This document shows positions 8,959 through 16,573 of a stretch of 64,000 bases of DNA, one piece after another. Made by a program: the position numbers and the translations under genes. The DNA lies in the NCBI RefSeq assembly GCF_963677315.1, contig NZ_OY781940.1, positions 291,001-355,000 of the forward strand. The letters are read 5' to 3'. The DNA is from an uncultured Sphaerochaeta sp. (lineage in GTDB: Bacteria > Spirochaetota > Spirochaetia > Sphaerochaetales > Sphaerochaetaceae). Under the pieces are notes generated by a model, which was not told the origin of the DNA, made no database searches, and saw only the letters and a list, made by a program, of their open reading frames with translations. Within the stretch, counting starts at the first letter, position 1. The number at the start of each line of letters is the position of its first letter.

Positions 8959-10560
8959 CTATTTATTTCCACGCTTCCAGATTTCCTTGAAGGTGTGTGT
9001 CTTGTTACAGAATGCACAGACAAAGGTGTTGTCCTTGGTTCGATGGAACATGGCTGGAACCCCCTCTCCCTGGTCAGGGTGGGAGATGCATGCCTCATTC
9101 GTGCAAGCCAGATCCTCAAAGTTATAGATACGGGGGGGAAGATGCAAGCGGAATTTATTGATGACCCTCCCATCCTTGATCAGGTTCAGCGTACAACCAG
9201 GAGCCACTGCACTCAACCGCTTGAGTTGCTTACGGTCAAGACTGTACTCACCGGGGCGAAAGATGATTCCTTTGAAGATGTCTTCCTGGCCACTGGTACT
9301 TACCCACTCTCCACCTTTGTAGGCGTCCAAGCCAAGCACACTGCTGATAAGCCTCATATGCCTCCTGATCTCGCCTGGGCTGTCTCCCTTGAGAATATGG
9401 TCGATAACCAAGCCATTTCGAATTGGTTGCACGCCTTCACTCACCCGCTTCTCTTTTGTTTCCCGGGAGTGCAAGTCTACCTCTGTAATGTAGTCTTCGC
9501 TCTCATACACTACCTTTTTAGCCACTGGGACAAATTCGCTGCCGATTTTTCCTGCAAGCAGTGAAAGCAATACAATCCTTACATACATACCGTTGATCGA
9601 TTGTCGTTCCCACCCATTGAGGGGTGTGTCATCAAGGAAGGTGGGAATTGTAGGAGTTACCTTGTGCCGTGGAAGCGGGTGATAGAAGGTGGTACCTTCC
9701 TTGATCCTGTCCAGGAACTCTTCCCGGAATGTAATGGAACGACGTAGCTCTTCCTGCCTCTGGAGGATCCTGTCCCCCATTCGCTCCAGTTGTGGTCGGG
9801 TGAAGTACCACTTGGAAGCCACATCAGGTTGCTTGAGGTATTCTTCGATGGAAGAGAAGATGCGAACTTGGTAACCATTTTCTTCCATCCTGTTCACGTA
9901 GACTTCCGGCATTGCCAGCTCTACGGGGGCTACCAAATCAACCTTGACCTGCTTGAATATTTTCAGACCATCAGCTTTTGAGTGCACGGTTCGTCCGTGG
10001 AAGAGATCCCCTACCAATGCAAGATGCAATTCCTCGTTACTCCATTGGTTGTCTTCAAGAAAAGTGAACTCATCAAGCAATTCCTGGGTAGGGTGTTCAT
10101 GCTTCCCATCCCCTGCATTGATGAATACCGGTTTGCGATAGAGTTTGTTTCGCTCTGCATAAGCGGCGCAGGCCTCTTCCAGATGTCTGGTAACACCCTC
10201 AACCTTGCTACGGATGATGAAGATGGTATTCTCATATCCACTCAGGGTATTGAAGGTATCGGCATAGCTCTCTCCCTTGTTGAAGGAAGAACTGTCGCTG
10301 TTCAGCTCAGAGACTTTTGCATGATGGAAGTTGGCAGCATTCTTGAAAGATTCCTTGGTCCTGGTACTGTCTTCCAGGAACACTTCATAGATGCCGAAAT
10401 CCCTATCATCAATTCTATAAGGGTTGAGCTTCTCTTCATCTCTCTGTTCCATCGCTTGTTTGAGAATACGTACCTGATCAAAGAGGTACATACGTTCTTC
10501 TTTGGAAAAATCCTCAATAACACACAACGAGCGTCCTGCAAATACATTCTGTTTTTCCAT
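8959..10560 (-). CDS. pyrB: Fused aspartate carbamoyltransferase catalytic (PyrB) and regulatory (PyrI) chains
   Basis: Makes carbamoyl-aspartate from carbamoyl phosphate and aspartate, the committed step. Residues 1 to about 350 are the catalytic chain, with LEDSTRTKESF (carbamoyl phosphate site; lysine where STRTR is usual), HPTQELLDEF and HPLPRHK. From about 355 it is the regulatory chain: an allosteric nucleotide domain, then a zinc domain with the four cysteines CTNEAC and CAFC (about 485-520). In most bacteria these are two genes (pyrB, pyrI); the fusion fixes a 1:1 ratio. The sum is about 70 residues longer than E. coli PyrB plus PyrI. Start ATG follows GAAGGAG just behind an intrinsic terminator. 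Confidence 0.93.
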   Translation of the reverse strand: MEKQNVFAGRSLCVIEDFSKEERMYLFDQVRILKQAMEQRDEEKLNPYRIDDRDFGIYEVFLEDSTRTKESFKNAANFHHAKVSELNSDSSSFNKGESYADTFNTLSGYENTIFIIRSKVEGVTRHLEEACAAYAERNKLYRKPVFINAGDGKHEHPTQELLDEFTFLEDNQWSNEELHLALVGDLFHGRTVHSKADGLKIFKQVKVDLVAPVELAMPEVYVNRMEENGYQVRIFSSIEEYLKQPDVASKWYFTRPQLERMGDRILQRQEELRRSITFREEFLDRIKEGTTFYHPLPRHKVTPTIPTFLDDTPLNGWERQSINGMYVRIVLLSLLAGKIGSEFVPVAKKVVYESEDYITEVDLHSRETKEKRVSEGVQPIRNGLVIDHILKGDSPGEIRRHMRLISSVLGLDAYKGGEWVSTSGQEDIFKGIIFRPGEYSLDRKQLKRLSAVAPGCTLNLIKDGRVINKFRLHLPPRIYNFEDLACTNEACISHPDQGEGVPAMFHRTKDNTFVCAFCNKTHTFKEIWKRGNK

Positions 10561-10572
10561 CTTGACTCCTTC

Positions 10573-10600
10573 AAAAAAAAAGCCGGCCCTACGACCGACT
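10573..10600 (-). terminator. Intrinsic terminator / attenuator in the pyr operon leader
   Basis: Reading the minus strand, GTCGGTC (10599-10593) pairs with GGCCGGC (10588-10582) around the loop GTAG, extended by an A-U pair, and is followed by nine T (10581-10573). It lies 12 nt before pyrB, between the operon promoter and the first gene, so it must be passed for expression. The loop contains the stop codon of the leader peptide. A ribosome that reaches this stop would cover the 5' arm and block the hairpin. Confidence 0.88.
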
Positions 10601-10675
10601 CTTCACTACACTATCATATTGAGGGGATTCCCATTCCAGAGCGTTATACGCAACACTGTTTCGTTTCTTGCCCAT
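10589..10675 (-). CDS. pyr operon leader peptide (28 residues)
   Basis: A 28-codon ORF with a very strong ribosome binding site (TAGGAGGGAGCCC then ATG at 10675). It begins MGKKRNSVAYNALEWESPQ, ends with several polar residues, and its TAG stop (10591-10589) sits in the loop of the downstream terminator. No residue is strikingly repeated, so this is not amino-acid attenuation. The arrangement recalls the E. coli pyrBI leader, where close coupling of ribosome and polymerase at low UTP prevents termination; that mechanism here is inferred. Confidence 0.75.
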   Translation of the reverse strand: MGKKRNSVAYNALEWESPQYDSVVKSRS

Positions 10676-10705
10676 GGGCTCCCTCCTACTTGCAACTTCT
10701 GGAAA

Positions 10706-10734
10706 ACCATAGCAGAGAGTTAGCTCTCTGTCTA
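10706..10734 (-). promoter_or_regulatory. Probable pyr operon promoter with palindrome in the spacer
   Basis: On the minus strand TAGACA (10734-10729) and TATGGT (10711-10706) are separated by exactly 17 bp. This is 5/6 and 4/6 of the sigma-70 consensus. The spacer is an almost complete inverted repeat, CAGAGAG-CTAA-CTCTCTG (10730-10713). It could be an operator, or the RNA hairpin ending the upstream wzc-like transcript, although no run of T follows directly. It starts only 3 nt after the wzc-like stop codon. Confidence 0.5.
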
Positions 10735-10737
10735 GGG

Positions 10738-13296
10738 TTACTCCTCAATTTTCTTGCCAACCGCATCTGTGTCTTGCTCTATGTCAGAGAGACTCAATAA
10801 ATCCTCTTTCACGGGACCTGTCGATTTCTGAGGCTCCTCTTGTTTTGCAACAGGGACCTCCACTCGCTTAGTCTCCTTGGGTTGCGTGTTCGCACTCTCG
10901 CGTTCTGCCTCCACCCAATCTGTGATTGTGGTGTAAGGAGAATCAGGGCCGAATGCAAGCACTGCATCAAACTGTTCTGGAGAAATCTTACCACGATTCT
11001 TCAAGTCACGCTTGTACATTTTTCGATACCAGCCATTGGATCGTTTACGAATATGGTGTTTTCGACGTTTTTTCAGTTTCCCACTCGTACCCTCAGCACT
11101 GTATCGAGAGGCGTAGGAACCATATCCGTAGCCCTTGCCATATCCGTAGCCGTATCCATAGCGGTATCCCGTTCCAACCGAGCCGGGAACAACACCGTTG
11201 AATACCACACCACTGATAGGGACATTTGCCGTTCTCAAGCTGCTGATCAGATCGAAGAGCGAACCCTTGCTGGTGATACCGGCACGCACGGTAATGATCA
11301 GACCATCAACATGCTTACTGATGGAGAGTAACTCACTAGCGGAGTCCAATGGAGGTGCGTCGATAATGACAAAATCATATACACTTTCCAAGTAGTGAAT
11401 CAGCTGAGTATACCGTGGATTGGAGAAGATGCCGGCATGCACCAAGGGAGCATTACCTGGAGGCAACAAGTGCAATTCAGGAACCTTGTCAATTGGTTTA
11501 AGGATACACTCCTCAAGCGTTGCCTTCTTGGTAACATAATCCACCAAACCCACTTCGCGATGTTTTAGACGGAAATAACGCTCCATACTGGGAAGACGAA
11601 GATCCCCATCAACCACCAAAACCTTACTTCCCATCTGCGCCAAAGCGATGGCGATATTTCCGATGATGGTACTCTTCCCTTCTGCCATGGAACAGGAAGT
11701 GATGGAGAATACATGCTTCTCGCTCCGGTTGTACAACATATTTGCAACCAGCTTGAACCGTTCTGATTCAAAGGAAAGCGGATCATTATGCACAATAAGG
11801 GTAGGATACAGATCGAGAGGGGAAACCTTCATCATGGGAATCCACCCCAAAATAGGAACATCCTTGCCAACAATTTTCTGAATCTGCTGCTCTGTCTGGA
11901 TGGATACATCCAAGGCCTCAATGGCCAAGGTGAGCAAAAGGCCAAAGGCCGCTCCCAGCAACACTGCAACAGCCAAGATCAAGAGTCTGTTCGGACTGAC
12001 AGGATTGCGTGGAAGGATTGCCTCATCAACAACCGTGACATTGCCGCTCACAGAAGCTTCGATTAACTTTACTTCTTCCAACATTTCCCGCAGCTTCAAT
12101 CCAATAGCCTCATAGATCTGTACATCCCGCTGCAACTCTGAGAGGCGTCGCTCCAAGACTGGTAGTTGGGAAAGTTCGGATACGAAGACCTCCCCCCGAT
12201 CTTCCAAGACTTGGATACCTACCCCTGTGGTAAGCGCTTGTACGATGGCTTGGGTATTGTTCTCATTTCCGTAGGACCGGGTAAGTAGGGATACACGGTC
12301 AAGCAGGTCCTTATTCAATTGGTTCATTGCACTGCTGATCACATAGGTGCGGGAAGAAGAATCCATGGGCATAGAGACCTGAGTTTGAGTTGTTGAAGGA
12401 TTGCTCAAGGACTCATACATGGTCAATTCTGTTTTCCAGGCTGCAAGATCATTCAATTTATCTGCAACCACAGGATCCTTCCGAACATCGTCAAGAGAGA
12501 GGACTCCTACAACGCCTGCCTCACGAAGGCCTTCATTGTATGCATCGAGAAACACCATTGCTTCCTGCAATTGCAGTTTCAGTGGCTCCAAGCGCAGTGT
12601 GTAATAGGAAATCTGTTCAACCAGCAAAGAACTCTTGTCAGTCAACTGAATGATATCACTATTCTCCCGGAAATCACCCAAGGCATCACCTGCTGCTGAG
12701 AGTGCGCGGTCGTTGATGGGAATCTGGGATTCAATAAACTCACGCTGTGCAGTTTTCGAGTTCTTGGCGATACCGGTCAGAAGTGTATCATAACTCGAGG
12801 CAAGGGCATTGGCAAAATCACGTGCGAAGGCAGGGTTTTCGTCGGCAACCTTGATCCTCACGATGTTGGTATCTTTTACCGTAGAAACCACAATCCGCTC
12901 TTTTAGATTGCCCAATACAAGTTTATCTCGGTAATCGAATCCATCTGAATTCGTATATTGCGATAAATCCAGCGTGCTGAGGGCATAATCGATGTTACTT
13001 CGACTGGTGATCAACTCGACTTCAGTGGCAATCTTTGTACTCGAGGCAGAAATATCCATCAATGATTCGAAAGATGAGGAAGTCTGTATAGGATCTACCA
13101 GGACTGAAACTTCCGACTCATACTGAGGAATGGCAATCTGCAAATAACCAAAAGCAAGTCCTACCACCAGGATGAAACCGACGAAGAACCAGCGCAGACG
13201 CTTATGAAAAATGTGAAGCAGCTCTGCAATGGAAATTCCCTCTTCCCCTGCATCAAAGGGACTAATTGACTGTGTATACTCTTCCTGCTGACTCAT
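10738..13296 (-). CDS. Wzc-like polysaccharide co-polymerase with BY-kinase domain
   Basis: An 852-residue inner-membrane protein for capsule or exopolysaccharide assembly. It has a membrane helix at about 34-54, a long periplasmic Wzz/coiled-coil domain, a second helix at about 435-458, then a cytoplasmic tyrosine kinase of the ExoP/CpsD type: Walker A MAEGKSTIIGN (about 535-546), Walker A' VVDGDLRLPS and Walker B VIIDAPPLD. A Tyr/Gly tract GYGYGYGKGYGYG (about 709-731), presumably the autophosphorylation cluster, is followed by a further 120 residues that begin very basic and end acidic. This tail is unusual, as the cluster is normally at the very end. It lies 9 nt behind the Wza-like gene. 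Confidence 0.9.
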   Translation of the reverse strand: MSQQEEYTQSISPFDAGEEGISIAELLHIFHKRLRWFFVGFILVVGLAFGYLQIAIPQYESEVSVLVDPIQTSSSFESLMDISASSTKIATEVELITSRSNIDYALSTLDLSQYTNSDGFDYRDKLVLGNLKERIVVSTVKDTNIVRIKVADENPAFARDFANALASSYDTLLTGIAKNSKTAQREFIESQIPINDRALSAAGDALGDFRENSDIIQLTDKSSLLVEQISYYTLRLEPLKLQLQEAMVFLDAYNEGLREAGVVGVLSLDDVRKDPVVADKLNDLAAWKTELTMYESLSNPSTTQTQVSMPMDSSSRTYVISSAMNQLNKDLLDRVSLLTRSYGNENNTQAIVQALTTGVGIQVLEDRGEVFVSELSQLPVLERRLSELQRDVQIYEAIGLKLREMLEEVKLIEASVSGNVTVVDEAILPRNPVSPNRLLILAVAVLLGAAFGLLLTLAIEALDVSIQTEQQIQKIVGKDVPILGWIPMMKVSPLDLYPTLIVHNDPLSFESERFKLVANMLYNRSEKHVFSITSCSMAEGKSTIIGNIAIALAQMGSKVLVVDGDLRLPSMERYFRLKHREVGLVDYVTKKATLEECILKPIDKVPELHLLPPGNAPLVHAGIFSNPRYTQLIHYLESVYDFVIIDAPPLDSASELLSISKHVDGLIITVRAGITSKGSLFDLISSLRTANVPISGVVFNGVVPGSVGTGYRYGYGYGYGKGYGYGSYASRYSAEGTSGKLKKRRKHHIRKRSNGWYRKMYKRDLKNRGKISPEQFDAVLAFGPDSPYTTITDWVEAERESANTQPKETKRVEVPVAKQEEPQKSTGPVKEDLLSLSDIEQDTDAVGKKIEE

Positions 13297-13305
13297 CTGC
13301 TTCTC

Positions 13306-14895
13306 CTACAGGCTCTTGGAATCCAAGATAATGTTCACAACCGTGGCAACAATTCCCAGGATGGAACTTACCAAGCCTATGATGGCGACCGTAGGAGCAA
13401 TGTCCCTGGCCAATGTCTCTTTAGCGACTGTAATGGTGGTCTCTGGGAGAATGGAGTCTCCCAATGCAATGGTCTTGCCATCAGGACCCTGCACTTTCAC
13501 ATCTGCCGGGTAAGCGGCATCATCACTCAGCCCACCAGCAAGGGAAAGATAGTAATTCACTGTCTTGTCCGGTACGTACGCAAATACCCCGGGGCGGACT
13601 ACCCCACCACTGACGGTCACCAAGCGCTGTGTGAAGGGGATCAAAAGAGTATCGTCGCTTTGCAGCTGCATCGACTGATTCTCATCATCCCCATAGAGTA
13701 TGCTCTGGATATTGAGCGGAATGCGCTTACCGGAACGAAGCAAGTACGCTCCTTCCAGATCACTTACAGCAAGAAACCGTGAAGAGAGAGAGCTAAGCAT
13801 CTGCTTCATACTCTCTCCAGGATAGAACTGGTAAAAGATCCTTCCAGATGGATAGCCAACCAACGCAGTGGTGGATAGTGAATCATATACCTCACTGGAG
13901 GATACGGCTCCTTCTATGGTGACTGTCTGGAGGCTGGGTTGCTGAGCGTCAACAATCACTTGATCAAGATGCGATAGTGTATAATCGGGTTGCTCAAGTA
14001 AATTGACGTACTGCACATACCAAGCACCGCTTTCCGGGTTATACCGTTGGATCCTGATGTTCTGCACATCAGCCGAAGAGAGGAGCCCCCCTCCATACAT
14101 TGTCAAAAGATCTTCCAGACGATCCGACTCTAGGAGTTGGTAGGTACCTTCTTCATATACACGGCCGCTGAGCATAACCAATGTCTCACAACGCTCAAGG
14201 GTAATAACATCACCACTTCTCAACAGTGGGTCCTCATCAAGAGCCCCATCGCGCATTGCTTTGTATAGGTCAAACACCTCCTCACTACCATCAGTGTGAC
14301 GGATGCGGACATTCCTGGTTGAAGCATAAGGGGTTGCATTTTGGAGTACTTCCGAGAGACGCGTAAGCCCCCAGGCAGGGACCACTCTAGTTCCTACCAC
14401 CTCTCCTACCACCGAAACCATAAAGGAACCGGTTCGTATGAAAACAAGCTGTGGATTGGAATAACTATAGTAGGTACGAACCATATCATAGATGGCTTTT
14501 CTGACCTGGGAAAAGGTTTTATCTTTTCCCTCAATGGTACCAAGGCCTGGAATGGAGACACTGCTCGACTCATCCACTTGCAAGTCAACCGTCACACTTT
14601 TCATTCCATCCAGATAAATCAAACGGAATGTATCGCCAGGAGTAACAGGATAAGAACCATTACTTACAGCACTCAGCAACCGTTGCTCTTCGTCATATAC
14701 AGGGATCTGGGAGAGAAGCCCAAGCTGGGCAGAAAATGACTGGACTTCCAAATTTTCCACACTGGGGGATACTTTCATCTGAGGTCCAAACAAGGGGCTG
14801 CGAATAACCAAACCGGTTTCCTCTGCCCCCAATGAGAATGTACAACACATCAGGAGAATGAGTACAATTACTATATGTGCTCGAGTTTTATTCAT
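13306..14895 (-). CDS. Wza-like polysaccharide export protein with SLBB domains
   Basis: A 529-residue exported protein. ATG at 14895 is chosen over one five codons earlier because GAAGGA lies seven bases before it and it starts directly with a signal peptide (MNKTRAHIVIVLILLMCCTF) cut near LGAEE. A polysaccharide-export domain (about 90-180, with VTPGDTFRLIYLDG) is followed by repeated SLBB-type segments (SVVGEVVGTRVVP, VMLSGRVYEEGTYQL, VTIEGAVSS, VTVSGGVVRPGVFAY) and a C-terminal hydrophobic helix. There is no clear lipobox, unlike E. coli Wza. It probably forms the periplasmic/outer-membrane conduit partnering the kinase downstream. Confidence 0.88.
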   Translation of the reverse strand: MNKTRAHIVIVLILLMCCTFSLGAEETGLVIRSPLFGPQMKVSPSVENLEVQSFSAQLGLLSQIPVYDEEQRLLSAVSNGSYPVTPGDTFRLIYLDGMKSVTVDLQVDESSSVSIPGLGTIEGKDKTFSQVRKAIYDMVRTYYSYSNPQLVFIRTGSFMVSVVGEVVGTRVVPAWGLTRLSEVLQNATPYASTRNVRIRHTDGSEEVFDLYKAMRDGALDEDPLLRSGDVITLERCETLVMLSGRVYEEGTYQLLESDRLEDLLTMYGGGLLSSADVQNIRIQRYNPESGAWYVQYVNLLEQPDYTLSHLDQVIVDAQQPSLQTVTIEGAVSSSEVYDSLSTTALVGYPSGRIFYQFYPGESMKQMLSSLSSRFLAVSDLEGAYLLRSGKRIPLNIQSILYGDDENQSMQLQSDDTLLIPFTQRLVTVSGGVVRPGVFAYVPDKTVNYYLSLAGGLSDDAAYPADVKVQGPDGKTIALGDSILPETTITVAKETLARDIAPTVAIIGLVSSILGIVATVVNIILDSKSL

Positions 14896-15284
14896 GCAAT
14901 AATCCTTCATTACGAGTAGGCAACATACAAACAGGAAAAGCTAGTCGCTTCATCCTATCACTTGCAGTAGTATGACACAAGTCTCATTTTGCGTCCTTAG
15001 GCTTCCTTACCAACACTATTTCCAAGCAAATTTCGCTGTCTTTTTGTTGCATCTACCATGCAACAATTGCTCAATTAGCTTATTTTACTACACTTTTGGC
15101 ACCATTATGCAACAATTCATGCACTTTGCAACAGATACCGCCACCAATGCCATACTTTTTGCACAAAATCATAAAAAAACTCATATTTCGGTAAAATGAA
15201 TTTTTCTTACTACATTTTTAAATTTACCTAGAATTATACTAGGTTAAATGCGTTTTCCATCGCTAAAGGTTTATCAATAATGTT
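14896..15284. other. Divergent intergenic region with TGCAACA motifs
   Basis: About 390 AT-rich bases without a convincing gene, between the export operon (leftward) and the nucleoside transporter (rightward). The 11-mer ATGCAACAATT occurs twice (15058-15068, 15107-15117, 49 bp apart), with an inverted TTGTTGCAT at 15044-15052 and a further TTGCAACA at 15126-15133. These may be binding sites for a regulator of either operon. A small palindrome-like CCTAGAATTATACTAGG lies near 15229-15244. No tRNA or riboswitch fold is recognised. Confidence 0.5.
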
Positions 15285-15313
15285 TTGACAGCAGGAAAAA
15301 CGTCCCGTATAAT
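15285..15313 (+). promoter_or_regulatory. Perfect sigma-70 promoter of the nucleoside ABC operon
   Basis: TTGACA (15285-15290), 17-bp spacer, TATAAT (15308-15313): a full match to the consensus in both boxes with ideal spacing. Transcription would start near 15320, giving a leader of about 60 nt before the ATG at 15380. Such a strong promoter suits an abundant binding protein. Confidence 0.9.
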
Positions 15314-15379
15314 TTGAAACAGTTGAGGTTCTTCGAGTACCATCAACGACATCACGCAATCTTTTGTAAGGAGAGAAAC

Positions 15380-16471
15380 ATGAAAAAGAGCATTGTCTTT
15401 CTGTTGATCATGCTGTTGGCCACTTCCTTTGTATTTGCACAGGGAGCAAAAGAGGCCACCGATGCTGCAGATGCACCCCTTAAGGTAGGTGTCATCTACA
15501 TCAGTCCCCCTGGAGATATGGGGTACTCCTATATGCATGACCAGGGCACTATTGCCATGGAAGAGCATTTCGGGGACAAGGTCGAGGTCATTCGCATGGA
15601 AGGTATCCCTGAGAATGAGAGTAGCGAACGTGTCATGGAGAGCCTCATCGATGAAGGATGCAAAGTCATTTTTGCAAACTCCTACAACTACCAGCAGTAC
15701 ATGCTCAATGTTGCTGAGAGATATCCTGATGTCTACTTCGAGCACTGCTCCGGTTACCTCTCCGCTGACAACATGTCCAACTACTTCGGAAGAATGTATC
15801 AGATGCGCTACCTCTCCGGTATGATCGCTGCTGAAATGTCTCCTTCTGGAAAGATTGGTTATGTAGGTGCTTACAACACTCCTGAAGTTGTACGTGGAAT
15901 CAACGCATTCACCCTTGGTGCACGCGCTGTGAATCCCGATGCAACCGTAACAGTTGTCTGGACCAATACTTGGTTTGACCCTTCCCTCGAGCGTCAGGGC
16001 GCAGTTGCGTTGCTTGACCAGGGTTGTGACGTTATTGCACAGCACCAGGATACCACTGAGCCTGCAAAGGCAGCTATCGAACGCGGCAAGTACGCCATCG
16101 GTTACAACGCTGACTTCCGCAAGATTGTTGGTGATGACCACGTCCTGGTCTCCCCAATGTGGAACTGGGGCAACTATATGATTCCTGCTGTCCAGAGCGC
16201 TCTTGACGGCACATGGGAAAGCCAGAGTTACTGGGGTGGCCTCGAGGACGAGATGATCCATCTCTCCCCGATTTCCCCATTGGTACCACAGGATGTAGTT
16301 GACGAAGTCATGGCTATCCAGGACAAGATCCACGATGGCGAATGGGACGTATTCTGGGGCATGCTGAAGGACAACACCGGTGCTGTCCGCCAGAAAGCAG
16401 GCGAGAAAATGAGTGACGATGCAATGCTCACCATGGACTGGTTTGTCGAAGGCGTTATCGGTAGCGTCTGA
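15380..16471 (+). CDS. BMP-family substrate-binding protein of a nucleoside ABC importer
   Basis: A 364-residue periplasmic protein of the basic membrane protein (BMP/PnrA-like) family, which binds purine nucleosides. ATG at 15380 is chosen because AAGGAGAGAAAC precedes it and a signal peptide follows (MKKSIVFLLIMLLATSFVFA, cut before QGAKE). No lipobox cysteine is present, so it is probably soluble in the periplasm rather than a lipoprotein as in Treponema PnrA. Segments typical of the family include GVIYISPPGDMGYSY, NSYNYQQYM, GKIGYVGAYNTPEVVRG and QHQDTTEPAKAA. It is first in a four-gene operon. Confidence 0.92.
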   Translation: MKKSIVFLLIMLLATSFVFAQGAKEATDAADAPLKVGVIYISPPGDMGYSYMHDQGTIAMEEHFGDKVEVIRMEGIPENESSERVMESLIDEGCKVIFANSYNYQQYMLNVAERYPDVYFEHCSGYLSADNMSNYFGRMYQMRYLSGMIAAEMSPSGKIGYVGAYNTPEVVRGINAFTLGARAVNPDATVTVVWTNTWFDPSLERQGAVALLDQGCDVIAQHQDTTEPAKAAIERGKYAIGYNADFRKIVGDDHVLVSPMWNWGNYMIPAVQSALDGTWESQSYWGGLEDEMIHLSPISPLVPQDVVDEVMAIQDKIHDGEWDVFWGMLKDNTGAVRQKAGEKMSDDAMLTMDWFVEGVIGSV

Positions 16472-16494
16472 TTTTAGGATTTCCTATTTGGATA

Positions 16495-16516
16495 GGGGCG
16501 GGCTGCTGCCCGCCTC
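16495..16516 (+). terminator. Stem-loop between binding-protein and ATPase genes
   Basis: GGCGGGC (16497-16503) pairs with GCCCGCC (16508-16514) around TGCT, extended by two more pairs. No T run follows directly. Such GC-rich hairpins after the binding-protein gene typically stabilise its mRNA or partly end transcription, so the membrane subunits are made at lower levels. The following gene has only a weak ribosome binding site. Confidence 0.65.
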
Positions 16517-16573
16517 TACTTGATTCAAGACTTTTCTTGCCTTGTTTCTGAGGCAAACGTAAGTGGACAGAAC

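Noticed and set aside
9982-10800. 272-codon plus-strand ORF
   Set aside because: Antisense to pyrB and the leader region, which are well supported.
15314-15379. Purine riboswitch in the nucleoside transporter leader
   Set aside because: Only about 60 nt are transcribed before the ATG and the conserved purine-riboswitch loops are not seen.
15263-16333. 356-codon minus-strand ORF
   Set aside because: It lies opposite the nucleoside-binding protein gene and runs over its consensus promoter; the composition is typical of a shadow frame.
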